NCBI GenBank assembly: GCA_027257055.1
Contig: JAPVLO010000138.1
Span: forward strand, 3,410,001-3,474,000
Length of the DNA: 64,000 nt
Source of the DNA: Cephalopachus bancanus
Taxonomy: Eukaryota > Chordata > Mammalia > Primates > Tarsiidae
Reading direction: 5' to 3'
Part shown: one piece after another, positions 25,148 through 37,596 of the stretch
Numbering within the stretch: position 1 is the stretch's first letter
Layout of the letters: the number at the start of each line of letters is the position of its first letter
The notes under the pieces: model-generated
What the model was told of the DNA's origin: nothing
What the model saw: only the letters and a program-made list of their open reading frames with translations
The model's database searches: none
Translations under genes and position numbers: made by a program

Positions 25148-25556
25148 GCAACTGACCCTTGGACAACATGGGTTTGGATTGCACGGGTCCTCTTATGTTG
25201 AGTTTTCTTTCACTTCTGTAAGCTGTGAGACAGCAACACCAGCTCCTCCTCTTCCTCCTCCACCTCAATGGATTCCACTTGAAGATGCCGAGAATGAAGG
25301 CCTTTACGATAATCCTCTGACACTTAATGAATAGTAAATACATTTTCTCTTTCTTAGGATTTTCTTAATAACATTTTTTCTCTGGCTTACTTTACTATAA
25401 GAGTACAGTATTTAATACCTATAACATACAATATGTTATTTGATTGTCTCTGTTGTTGGTAAGGCTTTGCTCTGGGAAGTCAAAAGTTATACGTGGAATT
25501 TTTTTACTGTGCCAGGGAGTCCACACTCTTAACCCCTGTATTTGTCAAGGATCCTC
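25148..25556 (+). mobile_element. Tigger-class nonautonomous DNA transposon (MER6/Tigger3-like)
   Basis: Starts 'caactgacccttggacaaca' and ends 'tttgtcaaggatc', giving terminal inverted repeats of the CAGTTGACCCTTGAACAAC type. Internal phrases 'ggatttt...gtaaatacattttctctttcttaggattttcttaataac', 'ctggcttactttactataagagtacagtat' and 'ggtaaggctttgctctgg...gtcaaaagttatacg' follow the TcMar-Tigger nonautonomous element order (from memory). It includes the proline-coding CTCCTC stretch at 25240-25262 that is a normal part of the internal sequence. The ORFs on both strands across it are repeat frames. Confidence 0.85.
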
Positions 25557-26439
25557 TATCCTTTTATCGTGGAAAAAAGTTTAAAGTATTTTTCCCAAAA
25601 TACTTCTTATCATCCCTGAATAATAGAAAAAAATAAAGCAAAATGTGGACTCTGCTGACATCCTCACCTCAGCAAAACATGCATTTGTGCTCTACCAAAG
25701 TCCATAGGTCCAGATGATGGGCGGGTATGAATCTTTGCTGAATATGCAACTGCTGTATTTGGGAATCAGACTGATAAAAGGTAGGATATGAAAACAAATC
25801 ACAGGAAAGGATATTGAAATGGTGTTTTATCAACATAGACCTTCGAATAAATAGTCAAATGAACGGAGAAACAATTTTCTAATCTTTTCTTGAGTTTGTG
25901 TGTATATGTATGAACTTTTTCTTTTCTGCATTCTGAACAATTTCCCCAAATTTGGGAGCACTGCTGTTTATCTGTGCAGCACAGTGCATTATCCTGGGGC
26001 TTCATTCTACCCTCTAGAAAATTGTATGAATCAGAGACTTTCTTGGAAAATCTATCATCTTTTTTTAAAGAATACATTAAAATGTACATGAGTAGTCAAG
26101 GATGGGAAGCGCTCTGTCGGGGCCATTAATATTAGGCAGATTATTGAGAAATAGTTGGTCGTCTCAGTCAAATGTAGTAGGAAAAGATATTCATGATTCC
26201 ACATACATTATTATAATTGCCATTTTAGTTAATATCTTAGGAATGAGATATAGAACTGAAGAGAAATTGATTCCCTCTCACTGCACCTGCAGTGACTGAA
26301 GGAAACGAATCTTCATTTCTGATGTCTTGGATGTGCCTTCAGAGTTTACCTTTGTGGCGAATGTGTGTCTACTTTTTGGTTTGGTTTGTTTTTAACAATA
26401 CGGTCCCAAGCCAACATAGTTCACCTTAAGGGCAGAAAA
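25557..26439. other. unique DNA, no gene seen
   Basis: No named repeat. The ORF at 26102-26299 has no recognisable domain. Composition is AT-rich with few CpGs. Confidence 0.4.
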
Positions 26440-26570
26440 TCTGGAGCTAAACATCTTGAACTTATAAATCTGAATCTACCGCTAGCTATTAATAGTTGAG
26501 CAGCCTTTGCCAAATTAGCTGCCCTTGCTGGTTGCATCCTCAGAAACTGTGAGTAATAATAATAGCCACC
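26440..26570 (+). repeat. MIR SINE fragment
   Basis: 'tggagctaaacatcttgaactt', 'aatctaccgctagctattaatagttgagcagcctttgccaaatta', 'tcctcagaaactgtgagtaataataatag' align with the MIR core in order (tRNA-like half, then 'ctagctgtgtgacc..', then 'cctcatctgtaaaatggggataataatag'). Confidence 0.65.
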
Positions 26571-27601
26571 ACATATTTCTGGTTTGCTACCCTCATAACA
26601 TGATTTAACGTGTGCTGGAATTTGTTTCTGGCACAGTTTAAGAGTTATAGTTTCAGAAGTTGATATTATAATTATAATTATCTGTTTGAGAATTAAAGAA
26701 AAAATGCTTCTTTTGAAAAATTTCATTGCAACAAAATATATAGAAACTGTTATAGACAAAGAAACAGGAAAGACACGAATTCATGTGCGCCCATGTGAGT
26801 TGGAAAAATGATTCCTTTGTAGTAAAATTATTTCATTGTTAACATGTGAGGATTCTACTTTTGAACTTTGGGTTGAAAGAGAATATTCCTTACAACATAG
26901 GACTGAATATTTAAGGGGGCATGGTAGAAGTGCCATCAATAATGGCAGTGGAGGAACAGTGGAGATGGCAATCGGAAGAGTAGCATTGCCAGTGACTGGA
27001 TTTTTCTTTTTCAAATGACTCAAAACCAAAGCGCAATACTCACAAATGTTGGTACGTTGAGACACTGTGGTCATAGTGCTCAATTTTTGAGGTTCTAGTG
27101 TTGTGTGCGCTAATGTTTTAAAATGATAAAAATACATATACACACACACACACATCCAAGAACATGCAATATAATTTTTGTAGCAGGTCCATTCATATGT
27201 CCCAGACGGGGGAAAACGATATATGCTCAGCAACAGGTAAATGTACATATAAATTGGGGGGAAAATGATACAGATACATGCTCCAGAACAAGTAAACGTA
27301 ATTATAAGTTGTATATATTCATTCAATTAAGTATATTTAAAATAACAAATTGTTGTTACACACGACAGTCTGGCAGAATGTTATATATACTTTGTTGCCT
27401 GAAAGAACCCAGGCATAAAAGAATACATATATATAGTATCATATTCCATGTGAATTTCATGAAAAGAAAGCAAAACTAATATTTAGAAATAGAACAGGGA
27501 TTACCTCAGTGGGGGAATGAGAGAGGATGTGGATTGGAAAGGGGCGCCAGGAAAGCTAATAGCACGAGAGACAGTGGTCCTACATCTTGATCTGCCTGGT
27601 A
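26571..27601. other. unique DNA, no gene seen
   Basis: The 181-residue minus-strand ORF (26781-27326) is the longest in the window. It has scattered Cys, Tyr and Ile/Val-rich segments encoded by AT-rich DNA, including TATA and (CA) runs, and no recognisable domain. I treat it as chance. A short CA run lies at 27138-27155. Confidence 0.45.
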
Positions 27602-28190
27602 CATGGGGTGGGGAACCCCCCAAAACCCAGAAATATCTTTTGGAGGGCAGGCCCCTCATAGCACAGGCTTTCCTCGCTAGGTGAATGTTCTAGGAATCCA
27701 TCAGCATCAGTGTACCAGCTGGCGTTGTGAGAGGCTGCATTCGACTTCAGTGAATTTGTTTTGGAGATTCTTTCAATGTGTTTGCCCGTTTCATGATGCG
27801 TGACTTTTGAGCACCCTGCCCACAATGAGCTGAGTGTTCAGCAGTTTTTGACCAGAAACAGCATGAATCCCATGCCCCGCCCTCCCTATTCACTTGATCT
27901 CGCCCTGAGCAACATGTTTTTGTTTCCCCAGAGGAAAACATTTCTCAAAGGGAAACTTTTGCTGAAGTGGAAGAGGTGAAACAAACAAGCAAGCAAAACA
28001 GGAGACCGCTAAAAGGCATCCACATTGACAACTGACAGGTTCAAAACTGTTTTGAGCAATGGAACAAGCATCTTGATAGGTGTATTGCATCGAGCAGAGA
28101 GTACTTTGAAAGGTGACTGAAATTTAAACATGTAAGAATAAATACACAATTTTTAATAAATAAACTCTGGGTTTTGGGGGTCTCCTCTCA
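27602..28190 (+). mobile_element. Short mariner-derived element, copy B (transposase remnant)
   Basis: Plus-strand relative of the element at 20898-21486. It begins with C-rich inverted-repeat sequence 'ggggaaccccccaaaaccc' and ends 'gggttttgggggtctcc', with TA dinucleotides just outside both ends ('ggtacatgggg' / 'ctcatatac'). It carries a degraded catalytic segment ('cctccctattcacttgatctcgccctgag', PYSLDLALS-like) and then 'aaacttttgctgaagtggaagaggtgaaacaaac' and 'gtgtattgcatcgagcagagagtactttgaa' (RCIASSREYFE-like), the transposase C-terminus. Frameshifted and stop-ridden. The tail 'catgtaagaataaatacacaatttttaataaa' is shared with copy C. Confidence 0.82.
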
Positions 28191-30548
28191 TATACATGCA
28201 AACAATTATCAAACTGCATATGTAAAATGAATGTCACCTATGCAATGGATGGCGTGCATATATGCACGCATGTACAAAATTTTGAAACAATTTTCTCAAC
28301 AGTTTTTTTATGTATAGCAAGAGAGGACGATGAACCGTTAAACAGACCTTATGAGGTCTGCCTAGGATAAGGTCACATATAAAACACAGGACTCATTCTG
28401 AAGTTCAGATATAAATAAACACATAAATTGTAGTATAGTATACCCAACCCCCAAATATGTGTGGCTTATCTAAAATTCCAACGTGACTGTATTTTTCTTT
28501 GGTAACCTGAGCTTGAAATGAAGCTGGGGCCAAGTAATATTGTACCTGGCGTATTGTTACTTTGACTTCACGATGACACATCCCAAGGGATTGGTTTCTG
28601 ATGAGCCAACTAAACATTTTCTGTTAACTTTAAGCAGAAAGAAAACTTCCATTGCGTAGGGTTTAATACCTTCAGTCTGGGTTTTTCATCATTGGAATCG
28701 GGGAGAAGCAAAACCTCAAAATACGAAAAAAATAAAAAACCAAAAAACTTTCTTTTCACAACCAAAATTGGAAACACAATGCTATCCATTCACGCAGGCA
28801 CCGGGGTGTGTCAGCACCATCTTTAAGCCCTGCGGGAAGAATGGGCAGTGCCAACAGATGGCCACACTCGTTTCAAGACTGATCTTGCCTTTCTGGCACC
28901 AGGCTTCTAGTTCAGGTTTGCCAAGAACGGTCAGCGTGTCGTGTGTTAATTGCTGGCAGGGGCTACCCAATGACTTTACAGGCCCAGCTCACAGCGGGCT
29001 CTTGATTAAGGGGATCGCACAGCTCCCAGCTCCAGCCTTCACAGTTAGGAGACGGTACACCTTTAATATTATTTGCACAGTAGGCGGAGAGCAAGAGTTA
29101 TTTTTGGCTCGGTGCCTGTGACTATAAAGCTTACGCTGAGTGGCTTCTAAGCGGCCACTTCTCCATCAAGCAGAGCAAATTAAAGGGGGCAGCGGATGGC
29201 TAATGGGAGGTGAGCATGGGCGAAGTCCAGCCATCTTTGTCAGTTTCAGGGTTAGTCCGGGAGGAAGGCCTATGCGTTGTGGACAACAGTGTGGCATCCT
29301 CTATTTCTCAGTAGAGATCATTCGAAATCAGGTGTTGACAGATGGCGGTCTCCCAGGACAGCGTTAGGTATTTTTCGTAAGTGGAGATTAACAGGTTGTT
29401 TAAAAATATTCAAGTCCTTAGCATTTCGTGAATGAGAGTTTGTGAAAAAATTCCAAGAGAATGATTCACCGTCTCTCCAAAAAGAGAGTGTGAATGGCAA
29501 TTAATAGTTGACCTGGAAGGTGGCTTTCTGTAATTATTTCTTAAAAAGCAACAGCTGAAAATAATGAAAGGAAGTTTGCTGTGAAAAGATAGAAGAACCC
29601 TTGTGCTATGACTTTAATCTACAGAAAAGTAACTGTAAGAAGAGTCAGACATGTGTCACACAGTTAAAACTATATTTAACTCATAAACAAAAAGACCTGG
29701 AATGAACGCTTAGAAGGGACCATGTCATTCAACAAATTTAGAATTTTAAAGACATTACACTGACTTTTTTTCTGAATGTAGTTTATATACGTTTACAATA
29801 GAACACTTAGAAAAGATGGGTAAAGCAAGTGAAAAACTAAATGTCAGCCAAATCAAACCATTTACAAGTCACTACACTTTGTGAATTTGCCTCAGATTAA
29901 AATGTTAATATCAATGAATTTATGCTACATTTATGATTCCATTGCACTTCAAACAAAAATAACTCAAAATATTCACAGCACTCTACATAATTTAGTATTA
30001 CATCTAGAATTTAGTATTACATTACAGTTGTAATGAAAGTCCCTTTTCACTTGTTCTCATCTTCAGTAGCAAAGAAGAGCCGGCCGAGAGCATTAGGGTA
30101 ATATTATTACAGATACATGAGCAACATTGTTCATGTATATTTTAACTTAGTATTCTCAGAGGTAATATCGATTTTTAGAGACTGACAATAGCAGGTCCTT
30201 GGTAATTATGCACTAAACTGGATTTGTCTTAACTTTTACTCATCCTACAAGCAAGGCCTGGTGTTTGCCACTCTGTCAACAACTGTCAACTATCAACCAT
30301 CTACTCAAAAAAGAAACTGGGCTGATTTCTTGAAATATTCCTTTATTCTCATTCACCATATTTAATTTTCACCAAATTCAGGTGCCTCTTTCCTCGAAAT
30401 GATTTTTGGATATGTTTATATCCCCTCCTACTCACTGGCATTTATTTGTACAGGCCTTGATAACTCTCACCTGGAATTGCTGTGTCGTTAAAAACTGCTT
30501 TCCTGCTCCAGACTCCAAGCTCTTCAGCTCTGCCATGCACAGATGTGC
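28191..30548. other. unique DNA with repeat-poor CpG-retaining block at 28700-29560
   Basis: No repeat is recognisable over about 2.3 kb. Around 28780-29380 GC is higher than the surroundings and CpGs are kept ('gcgggaag', 'cagcgtgtcgtgtg', 'gtccgggagg'). It contains homeodomain-type cores (ttaattgc near 28948, gcaattaatag near 29497). The overlapping ORFs on both strands (28768-29121 plus, 28782-28970 minus) do not look like a known protein. A conserved enhancer is the more likely explanation, but conservation is not tested. Confidence 0.35.
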
Positions 30549-30566
30549 AAACACACACACACACAC

Positions 30567-30628
<62 letters not shown>
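30549..30628. repeat. (CA)n microsatellite, interrupted
   Basis: CA run of about 80 bp with single-base interruptions (a GC near 30571, a GA near 30598). The Thr-His and Cys-Val ORFs here are repeat artefacts. Confidence 0.98.
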
Positions 30629-30630
<2 letters not shown>

Positions 30631-30713
30631 TCATCAGATTTCTTAAATACACAAATCTCAATGTGTAAGACCCCTCCTAAAATACACACACAGTTCTCTG
30701 TTTTGCTGATAAC

Positions 30714-30920
30714 ATGGCATTCAGACTTCTCAACAGGAAGTTGAGAATCTGGCCCAGCTGACTTCCTGCCTCTTACTTTTCACCTGGTGCTCCCCGAACT
30801 TTGTGTCTTTTTGACTCTGACATCCCTTCTCCTCTGACATTCCTTCTTCCTTCTCAGGGTGGTCCTTTATTTTGAGTCCACTCATTTCCGCTTATGTTTC
30901 AGAACCAAACTCAGGGGTGA
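30714..30920 (+). repeat. possible L2 fragment
   Basis: 'tggcattcagacttctcaa..gaatctggcccagctgacttcctgcctcttac' resembles L2 'ggcattcaaggctctccacaatctggcccc'. 'tgctccccgaactttgtg' and 'attccttcttccttctcag' are loosely similar to the following L2 part. Diverged. Confidence 0.4.
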
Positions 30921-31289
30921 TGTTGGTGTAAACTGTCTTAATTTTATCAGTCCAAATTACACACAGCCTCACCTATGATGACAGCCCTCGCAGAGGGTTC
31001 AGGTTCACAGGCGTTTTGACATCTAGTAGTTATTGGAAATTGCAGCAAATTGATAACTTTTTTAAAAGAACTTATTATGAAGTTAGAAAACAAAGGTAGC
31101 TTAAGTATAATAGGCAATTTAAAAAGTATAACAGAGTACTGCTTATAGGATTTGTTAAATAATTTTTTAGCAAGCAATTGTTTCTGGTAGTAGTCTTTGG
31201 GTACCTAGACTAATGTCATCACTAAAAGCCACTAAACATACTAGATACAATATTTGAAAAATTATTTTATGTGCCTGCATGAACAATAT
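30921..31289. other. unique AT-rich DNA, no feature seen
   Basis: About 0.37 kb with no named repeat or ORF of note. Confidence 0.35.
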
Positions 31290-32460
31290 GGACAGCTAAA
31301 TGGAAAAAAAATGAAATTAAGTTTCTACCTCATGCCATACCCATAAATCAGTCTTAGTAGAATATAGATTAAAATGTGAAAAGCACAACTTTAAAAATTT
31401 TACAAGACATATTGAAGGATATTTTTGTACTCAGGGTGGAAAGAGAATTTTTAAATCTGAAAAGCATGGAGTGAAAGGAAAATTATAATACATTTGGGTA
31501 CATTAAAATTACAACCGTCTATCCCTCAAAAGATACCCTTAAATGAGGGATCTGACAATCAAAGCCTAAGTACAGATTTTGGCCAGCTGTATAACTCAAA
31601 CTTCAGTACCTGGAACATACAAAGGTCTGAACATAGTAAAAATAAAAAGATAACAAATCCAAAGCACAACTGACAACAAAAATATGTGAACTGGGAATTT
31701 AAAGAAAAAATGCATACATTTCAGTGATTAATAAACAACACACACACATGCAGAGATGCTTCATCAGACTGTTCAAATCACACAGAACAGGCAGACATTT
31801 AAAAGGTTAATAATATCATATGTTGGCAATATGATATTGCCAACTATATTGAAAACTATATTTGCTAAAGAGTAGTGGGAACAAAATTAACTAGACAAGC
31901 ATAGTAGAGAGAGGTCAATGGAATATATCTTAGATGAGATTCATATAATCACTAATTTTTCAGAAATGTAAATTCTTAAATTATGTTATGCCCAAGAGAA
32001 ACTCTTGAACGTTTACATAAGGGTACCAGGATGGTCATGAAAACAATTTTTATTTACACCACTATATGCACTGTACAATACTAAAAGTTAATAAGCTGGA
32101 GCTATTTTAAATTAACTCTAAAATATTAATATAATTTGAGTAAAGAAATAAAACACAGAAGAAAATATCCAATGTGATAACATTCAAAAAACACTTAAAG
32201 TAGGGTGAACAATGCCATATACTGTTTGAAACAATGACAAATTTAACTTAAAGATATACTTCAGAATGGATCAAAAATAAATATTCAGGATTACAGTTTC
32301 ATCTAAGCAGGATTAGTTAACCTTTAACGGAGGTCTACACAGTTTTTATAATGCTGTTTGTTAAGCTAGTTTACAGGGGCATGCTTTTAAAAATATTGTT
32401 CTTACATCTTTTTATATGTCAGAAATTCTTTATAATAAAATTCAGAACGTGTATTTTGTA
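31290..32460 (+). repeat. old L1/HAL1 LINE fragment
   Basis: A-rich sense strand with phrases typical of decayed L1M/HAL1 3' ORF2: 'ctcatgccatacccataaatcagt', 'gtgaaaagcacaactttaaaa', 'ttttgtactcagggtgg', 'caaaagatacccttaaatgaggg', 'acaaatccaaagcacaac', then 'gaaattctttataataaaattc' near the end. Many indels and no open frame. Boundaries are approximate. Confidence 0.6.
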
Positions 32461-33581
32461 GAAGCAACAACAGTGAAGTCTGGTTCATTGACTATTAACA
32501 ATGACCTATAGTTGGGAGAAATTTCACATCATTTATGTTTACTCTCTAATGTTGGTCCTATTTTTGTAACTTAATTCAAATATGTTCAAAATATTTTCCT
32601 TTTCATTCATTTTCTAAAGGACACTTTGCTGATGTGCTCTTTGCAAAGCAATTTGCTGAAAGAATCAATTTAATTTATTTCCATTTATGTTTCTTTGGTG
32701 ATGACTTAGCCTCACGTGAAGGACTTGAGAAATCCAAGGAGAATGTCAGTCATAGGCTGATTAGCATGAACTTCCTCGAGTGATGCATAATCTTTGACAA
32801 CCATGGTGGAAACTTATTCTGCCGAGAGTCTCCCGAGGACAGGCACCTATGGATGTCCCCTGCCACCTCTAATTTATTAACTGACTTAGAACCTGCTTTC
32901 ATAGGCATTCGTTATATTCTGTAACCTTGACCTTCTCTTTTACAGCTTGCTATTGTTATTTCAATAAAACGCCCTTCCCCACTCCTCATTCCAAGTAAAA
33001 AAAATCAATAAAAATATTTTTAGTGTTCAACAGCAAACTTAAGAAGTCCTGAGATGACTGGTATATCAGAGAGCATAGGTCACAAGAGGCCCGTTTGTGT
33101 AAATATTTTCAGTACTATTGCTATGTTCACTGATTCCTTCCTGATATTTAAAAATCATATTTTTTTTAGCAAGATAAATGATATTGTCATGTATTGTCTC
33201 TGGTCTACCTGCATTGTCTTGAAAGATCTGATTACAGCATGATAGTGTGGAATATTCATTGTAATTGGACATTGGGTAAAATTACAGGAACGTTTCCTGA
33301 CATCTGTGCTCGATGCCAGTAGTTGGTAAATTTTTCATAAAGGACCTGAAAACAAGTATTTTTGTAGGTCAAGAGGCAAAATAGATAATATAATATAGGT
33401 ACCTGTATAATCTTTAATAACATAACCATTTGTTAATACAAGATCCATTCTTAACTTATGAGCTATAAAATATACAAACAACAACAAAAGGTGGTGGACA
33501 AAATGGGAAAATTTCAGAATACATATTGTCACTGGGTGACATTTCAATTTCATTGTTCTAGTTTTCATTTATAATAACAGC
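32461..33581. other. unique DNA; repeat-poor stretch at 32590-32960
   Basis: The first half (32590-32960) keeps several CpGs ('cacgtgaagg', 'cctcgagtg', 'gccgagagtctcccgagg') in otherwise AT-rich DNA, with a TGATTAGC core near 32758. No coding frame or repeat is recognised. The ORFs at 33054-33568 have no domain. Confidence 0.35.
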
Positions 33582-33916
33582 ATGGTCAGTGTGGTGGCTC
33601 ACGCTTGTAATCCTAGCATTTGGGAGGTCAAGGTGGGAGGATTACTTGAATCCAGGAATTTAAGACCAACCTGGGCAATGTAGTGAGACCTCATCTCTAC
33701 ATAATAATAAGATAATAATAATAATAATAATAATAATAAAACTTGCTGGATGGTGACATGCACCTATAGTCCCAGTGATTTGGAAGGCTAAGGCAGAAGA
33801 ATCACCTGAGCCCAGAAAGCCGAGGCTGTGGTGAATAGTAATTGTGCCACTGTATTCCAGCCTGGATGACAGAATGAGACCTCCCCCAACTCAAAACAGC
33901 AACAACAAAAAAGAAA
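33582..33916 (+). repeat. Alu SINE (AluJ-like) with expanded middle (TAA)n
   Basis: 'ggtcagtgtggtggctcacgcttgtaatcctagc', right arm 'cctatagtcccagtgatttggaaggct' and 'attccagcctggatgacagaatgagac'. The A-rich linker between the arms has become a (TAA)n array at 33701-33740. Older than the tarsier-type copies. Confidence 0.92.
33701..33740. repeat. (TAA)n microsatellite in Alu linker
   Basis: About 40 bp of ATA/TAA repeats with one G interruption ('aataagataataata'), replacing the usual linker of the surrounding Alu. Confidence 0.95.
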
Positions 33917-35047
33917 AACTGCATACAGGAAGTCTCAGGAAGACTCACCACTGTACAGCTCTTTCCCTCTCCCTCCTGGAGTCTTCACCTCACCCTAAAC
34001 CTCAGTGTCTCCACTGACCCCAATACCTGTCTGTCAGCCTCCTTTCACTCATTCTTGCTTCTTTCTCAGATTCAGGCAAAAAAAAAATCATAAAAGCAGC
34101 ATGGAAGTGACTCATGATTTGGAAACACTAAAATAATAACATACGACTAAATTTAACACAGAAATGTTAAAAATGTGAAATGGTGCAATTGAATGGCAGT
34201 CAGTGATGACAAACGCTTACCTGAGCTGCACCAACTGCTGCGGCTGCCCACCCAATGAGGAATGAGATGGGCTCACACTGGCCTGTTTTACAGAAGAAAG
34301 TAACCAAGGTATTGGGCGTATTGCTTTCAAGTTCAACATGAAAACAGATTTCGTGCAGCATGTTTCCCTTGACACACAATTCTTTGAGGATTTCTGAATG
34401 ACGTATTGTATTAGTCAAATACGCCATTTCTCTATTTCTGCAAAAATGCCTTTTAGTCCTTTGTTATTTCTGAGTCTATCTGAACAGTGTTTAAGAGGCC
34501 CCAACTACTAAAATGTGCAAAGAAATAGCATATTTCTTTCATTTCTGTGTTAAGAGTTCATAGGATGTCGGGCAAAGCTCAGATATTGCACAGTGAATAT
34601 TTTATGAATTATTTCACAGCAGAAGGAGATAGGAAGATCAGAGTAGAGATCAGTAGGTCAGGAGATTGAATATGAGTGTATTTCTGAGAAAAATGCTTGA
34701 GCAGGGCATCTGTAGCTGGCTTGGTTGATAGAGTTGATCACATTCAAGGTCGCCAGTATAACACTGGGTGATCTAAAAACAATAAGAGAAAGATATAAAC
34801 AATTCAGAAAGAGACAATTCAAAACTGTGAAATTCTAATGGTTAGTGTACAGGAAAAATGTTCAGTTTCATTAGTAAAAAAGACAATTCAAACTAAATGA
34901 GATATTTTCTGCCCAGAGTATTGACAAAAGTTGACACAATGAATAGCATCTTGGACTGCCAGATATTTGGGGAAATAAATACTCTCAATAAATTATAGAA
35001 CTGTAAATCATTAAAATTTTTGGAAAGTTAATGTGTTACTATTTATT
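33917..35047. other. unique DNA, no feature seen
   Basis: About 1.1 kb with no named repeat. The minus ORF 34200-34427 (75 residues) is not recognised and has no splice context. Confidence 0.4.
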
Positions 35048-36400
35048 TGAAAAAATATTTTTTTTTTCCCTTCCTGTGGGCTATCTCTCCTCTCTCTTGG
35101 TGGTTTCTTTGCTTTGCAGAAGCTTTTCAGTTTGATGAGGTACCACTCGTCTGTTATCTCTTATGGCATGGGCATTTGGGGTTTTGATCAGGAATTGGTT
35201 GCTGGTTCCAATTTCCATTAGGATGTCTCCTGCATTTTCTAAGTTTCTTATAGTTTGAGGTTTTACACTTAGGTCTTTGATCCATTTAGAGTTGATTTTT
35301 GTGTATGGTGATAGGCAGAGGTCCTGTTTCAATCTCCTGCATGTGGTCAGCCAGTTTTCCCAGCACCATTTACTGAATGGCTTCTCCTCTTCCCAGTGGT
35401 TGTTAGAGGAGACTTTGTCAAAGATGAGTTGGTTGAGAAATTGAGGTTTAGCTTCTGGAATATTTGCCAAATGTATATCTGACAAAGGCCTAATATCTAG
35501 GATCTACAAGGAACTCAAGGTGATGAAAAGAAAAAACAAAAACAGCCACATTATAAAGCTGGTAGAAGATATGAATAGACATTTCCCAAAAGAAGACATA
35601 CGAGCAGCAAACAGATACATGAAAAAAATGCTCAGACCCACTAGTCATCAAAGAAATGCAAATTAAAACCACACTGCAATACCACTTAATGCCAGTCAGG
35701 ATGGCCATCTTCAATAACTCAAAAAGCAACAAACATGCTGGAGAGGACCCGGGAAAAAGGGGGCACTTCTACGCTGTTGGTGAGAGTATAAACTAGTACA
35801 GCCTCTGTGAAAAACAGTGTGGCAATTCCTAAAAGATCTAAAAATCGACCTTCCATATGATCTAGCAATCCCTCTTCTGGGAATATACCCAGAGGAACTC
35901 AAATCACTCTATAAAAAAAGAAACCTGCACATGCATGTTTATTGTAGCACTATCCACAATAGCGAAAACATGGAACTCACCATTGCTGCCCATCAAAAGT
36001 GGACTGGATAAAAAAAAAATGTGGTACATATTCACAATGGAATATTACATAGTCATAAAGAAGGACAAAATTATGAGCTTCTCAGTAACTTGGGTAGACA
36101 TAGAGTCTATCATACTCAGTGACCTATCCCAGAAACAAAGAACTGAGTACCACATGTTCTCACTCATAAGTGAATCCAGAACAATTATCATAATACTATA
36201 AGAAAAGTATTGGCAGTAGTGAAAAAATGCCAGGGGAGGGTGGTGAGGGGCACCCTTCATCAATAAGGGTAACTGATCTCAAACCAGAAGTAGGGACCAA
36301 AGTGAGCCCAAAACTTTGCCTGTATAATGGTCATTATATCTAACCCTGAATTGTACCCATCTTTAAAATTTTTAAAAAGATTACTTAAATACTGTTTACA
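35048..36400 (+). mobile_element. L1 LINE, 5'-inverted (twin-primed) copy
   Basis: The right part (about 35484-36400, plus) reads through the 3' end of L1 ORF2 ('tctgacaaaggcctaatatctagg', 'cagacccactagtcatcaaag', 'tggaatattacatagtc') into the L1 3' UTR and stops near 'acccatctttaaaatt'. The left part (35048-35484) is the preceding ORF2 segment in reverse. It forms a 134-residue open minus frame (35485-35081) with FSKWCWENWLTT and SKWIKDLSVKP. The join is at about 35484, just before 'tctgacaaagg'. This is the classic inversion of twin priming. Long open stretches suggest a fairly recent insertion. Replication-incompetent fragment. Confidence 0.92.
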
Positions 36401-37590
36401 TCATGATTCCTTTGGTCACAAGTGCAAAAAAAAAAAAAGTAAAAGTAAAAAAGGTTCAAATTGGGGAACTCTTAGAGGAAATTTATTGGCTCTTGAGATG
36501 AAAAGTAAAGAGATTCAGGTTCAGCTTGATCTAGGAAGCAATCATACCAGGAGTGATGAGTGATCACTTTAACTCTCTTTTTTCTTTTCCGTGTCTCTTC
36601 ATCATCTATGTTGCTTCAGACCCCAGAATGGAGTAGCATCTCTGGAACTTACATTCTGCAACCTTCATAATGTATAAGAAAGAGAGTCCACATCTGGTCT
36701 CAAAAGCCTCAGATATAGGATCTCATAACTTTTATGAGTTCTCATTTCACTGTTTTAACTATGTTCTGTGTCTACGATACTAATATCAGATCATAAAGTT
36801 CTGAATATATGGTACCTTTGACTTTGAGTAGAATCAGCCCCATCATAACCACAGGAACTTGACAAATGAAAAAAAAGTTTTCCCAGAAAGAAACTAAGGT
36901 ATAGTTACTAGAAGGTTGGACAATAATTTTCCGAAAACCAGTCTCCACACCCTTCTTTTATGTACACAACCACAGTTCCAGACTCTATGTCACAATGTTT
37001 AAATACCAATGCTTAAAAATACACAAACAAGGATGTTTATTGCAATTTTGCTTCAAATATTTAAAAAGCCAAACCATTGAGAAATATATGGTTGACAACA
37101 TTTTGATACATAAATACTAGGAAATATGATACAGTCATTTAATAAAATACAATTATTTCTAAGGCATATAATCTTGATCCAGCTTTTCCCAATGAAAATG
37201 AAAACGTAGAAAGCCTTTATATACATATGAATATTTATACATTTTCAAGAACAAAAGAAAAACTCTTGATTGATGCATATCAAGGAAGGAGACGAGGTAA
37301 AATATGTTTAGATCTATTTTTTTGATTTATTTAGGATTTATTAGACCAGTGACAGCCTATTCCAAACTGGTTAAATCTCAAAAGGAAACTTATGAATCTG
37401 AAGTACAAAAGGTTTTAGGTACAGATAAATGTGCTCAGGACACAATTTATACTATATAATGTATAATTTATGTAATATGTATGTGCTACAAATGTATTTA
37501 TCTGATATATCATTTAAATAATATCCCTCCTTCTCTGCGATGTGCCATGATCTATACTGACTGCATTTTAACAGATGTAGAAATTCCAGG
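36401..37590. other. unique AT-rich DNA, no feature seen
   Basis: About 1.2 kb with an A-run at 36426-36438. No named repeat or coding frame. The plus ORF 36327-36563 runs from the L1 3' end through the A-run and is not a gene. Confidence 0.4.
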
Positions 37591-37596
37591 ACTTAC

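Noticed and set aside
25098..25343. Proline-rich ORF with CTCCTC repeats
   Set aside because: This is the normal internal part of a Tigger-class element; no protein of its own.
26781..27326. 181-residue minus-strand ORF, the longest in the window
   Set aside because: No recognisable domain, AT-rich low-complexity stretches, no splice or conservation evidence. Treated as chance.
30406..30744. CRISPR-like or satellite-like repeat at the CA array
   Set aside because: A simple dinucleotide microsatellite with no spacer structure.
35081..35485. 134-residue minus-strand ORF
   Set aside because: It is the inverted ORF2 segment of the twin-primed L1, not a gene.
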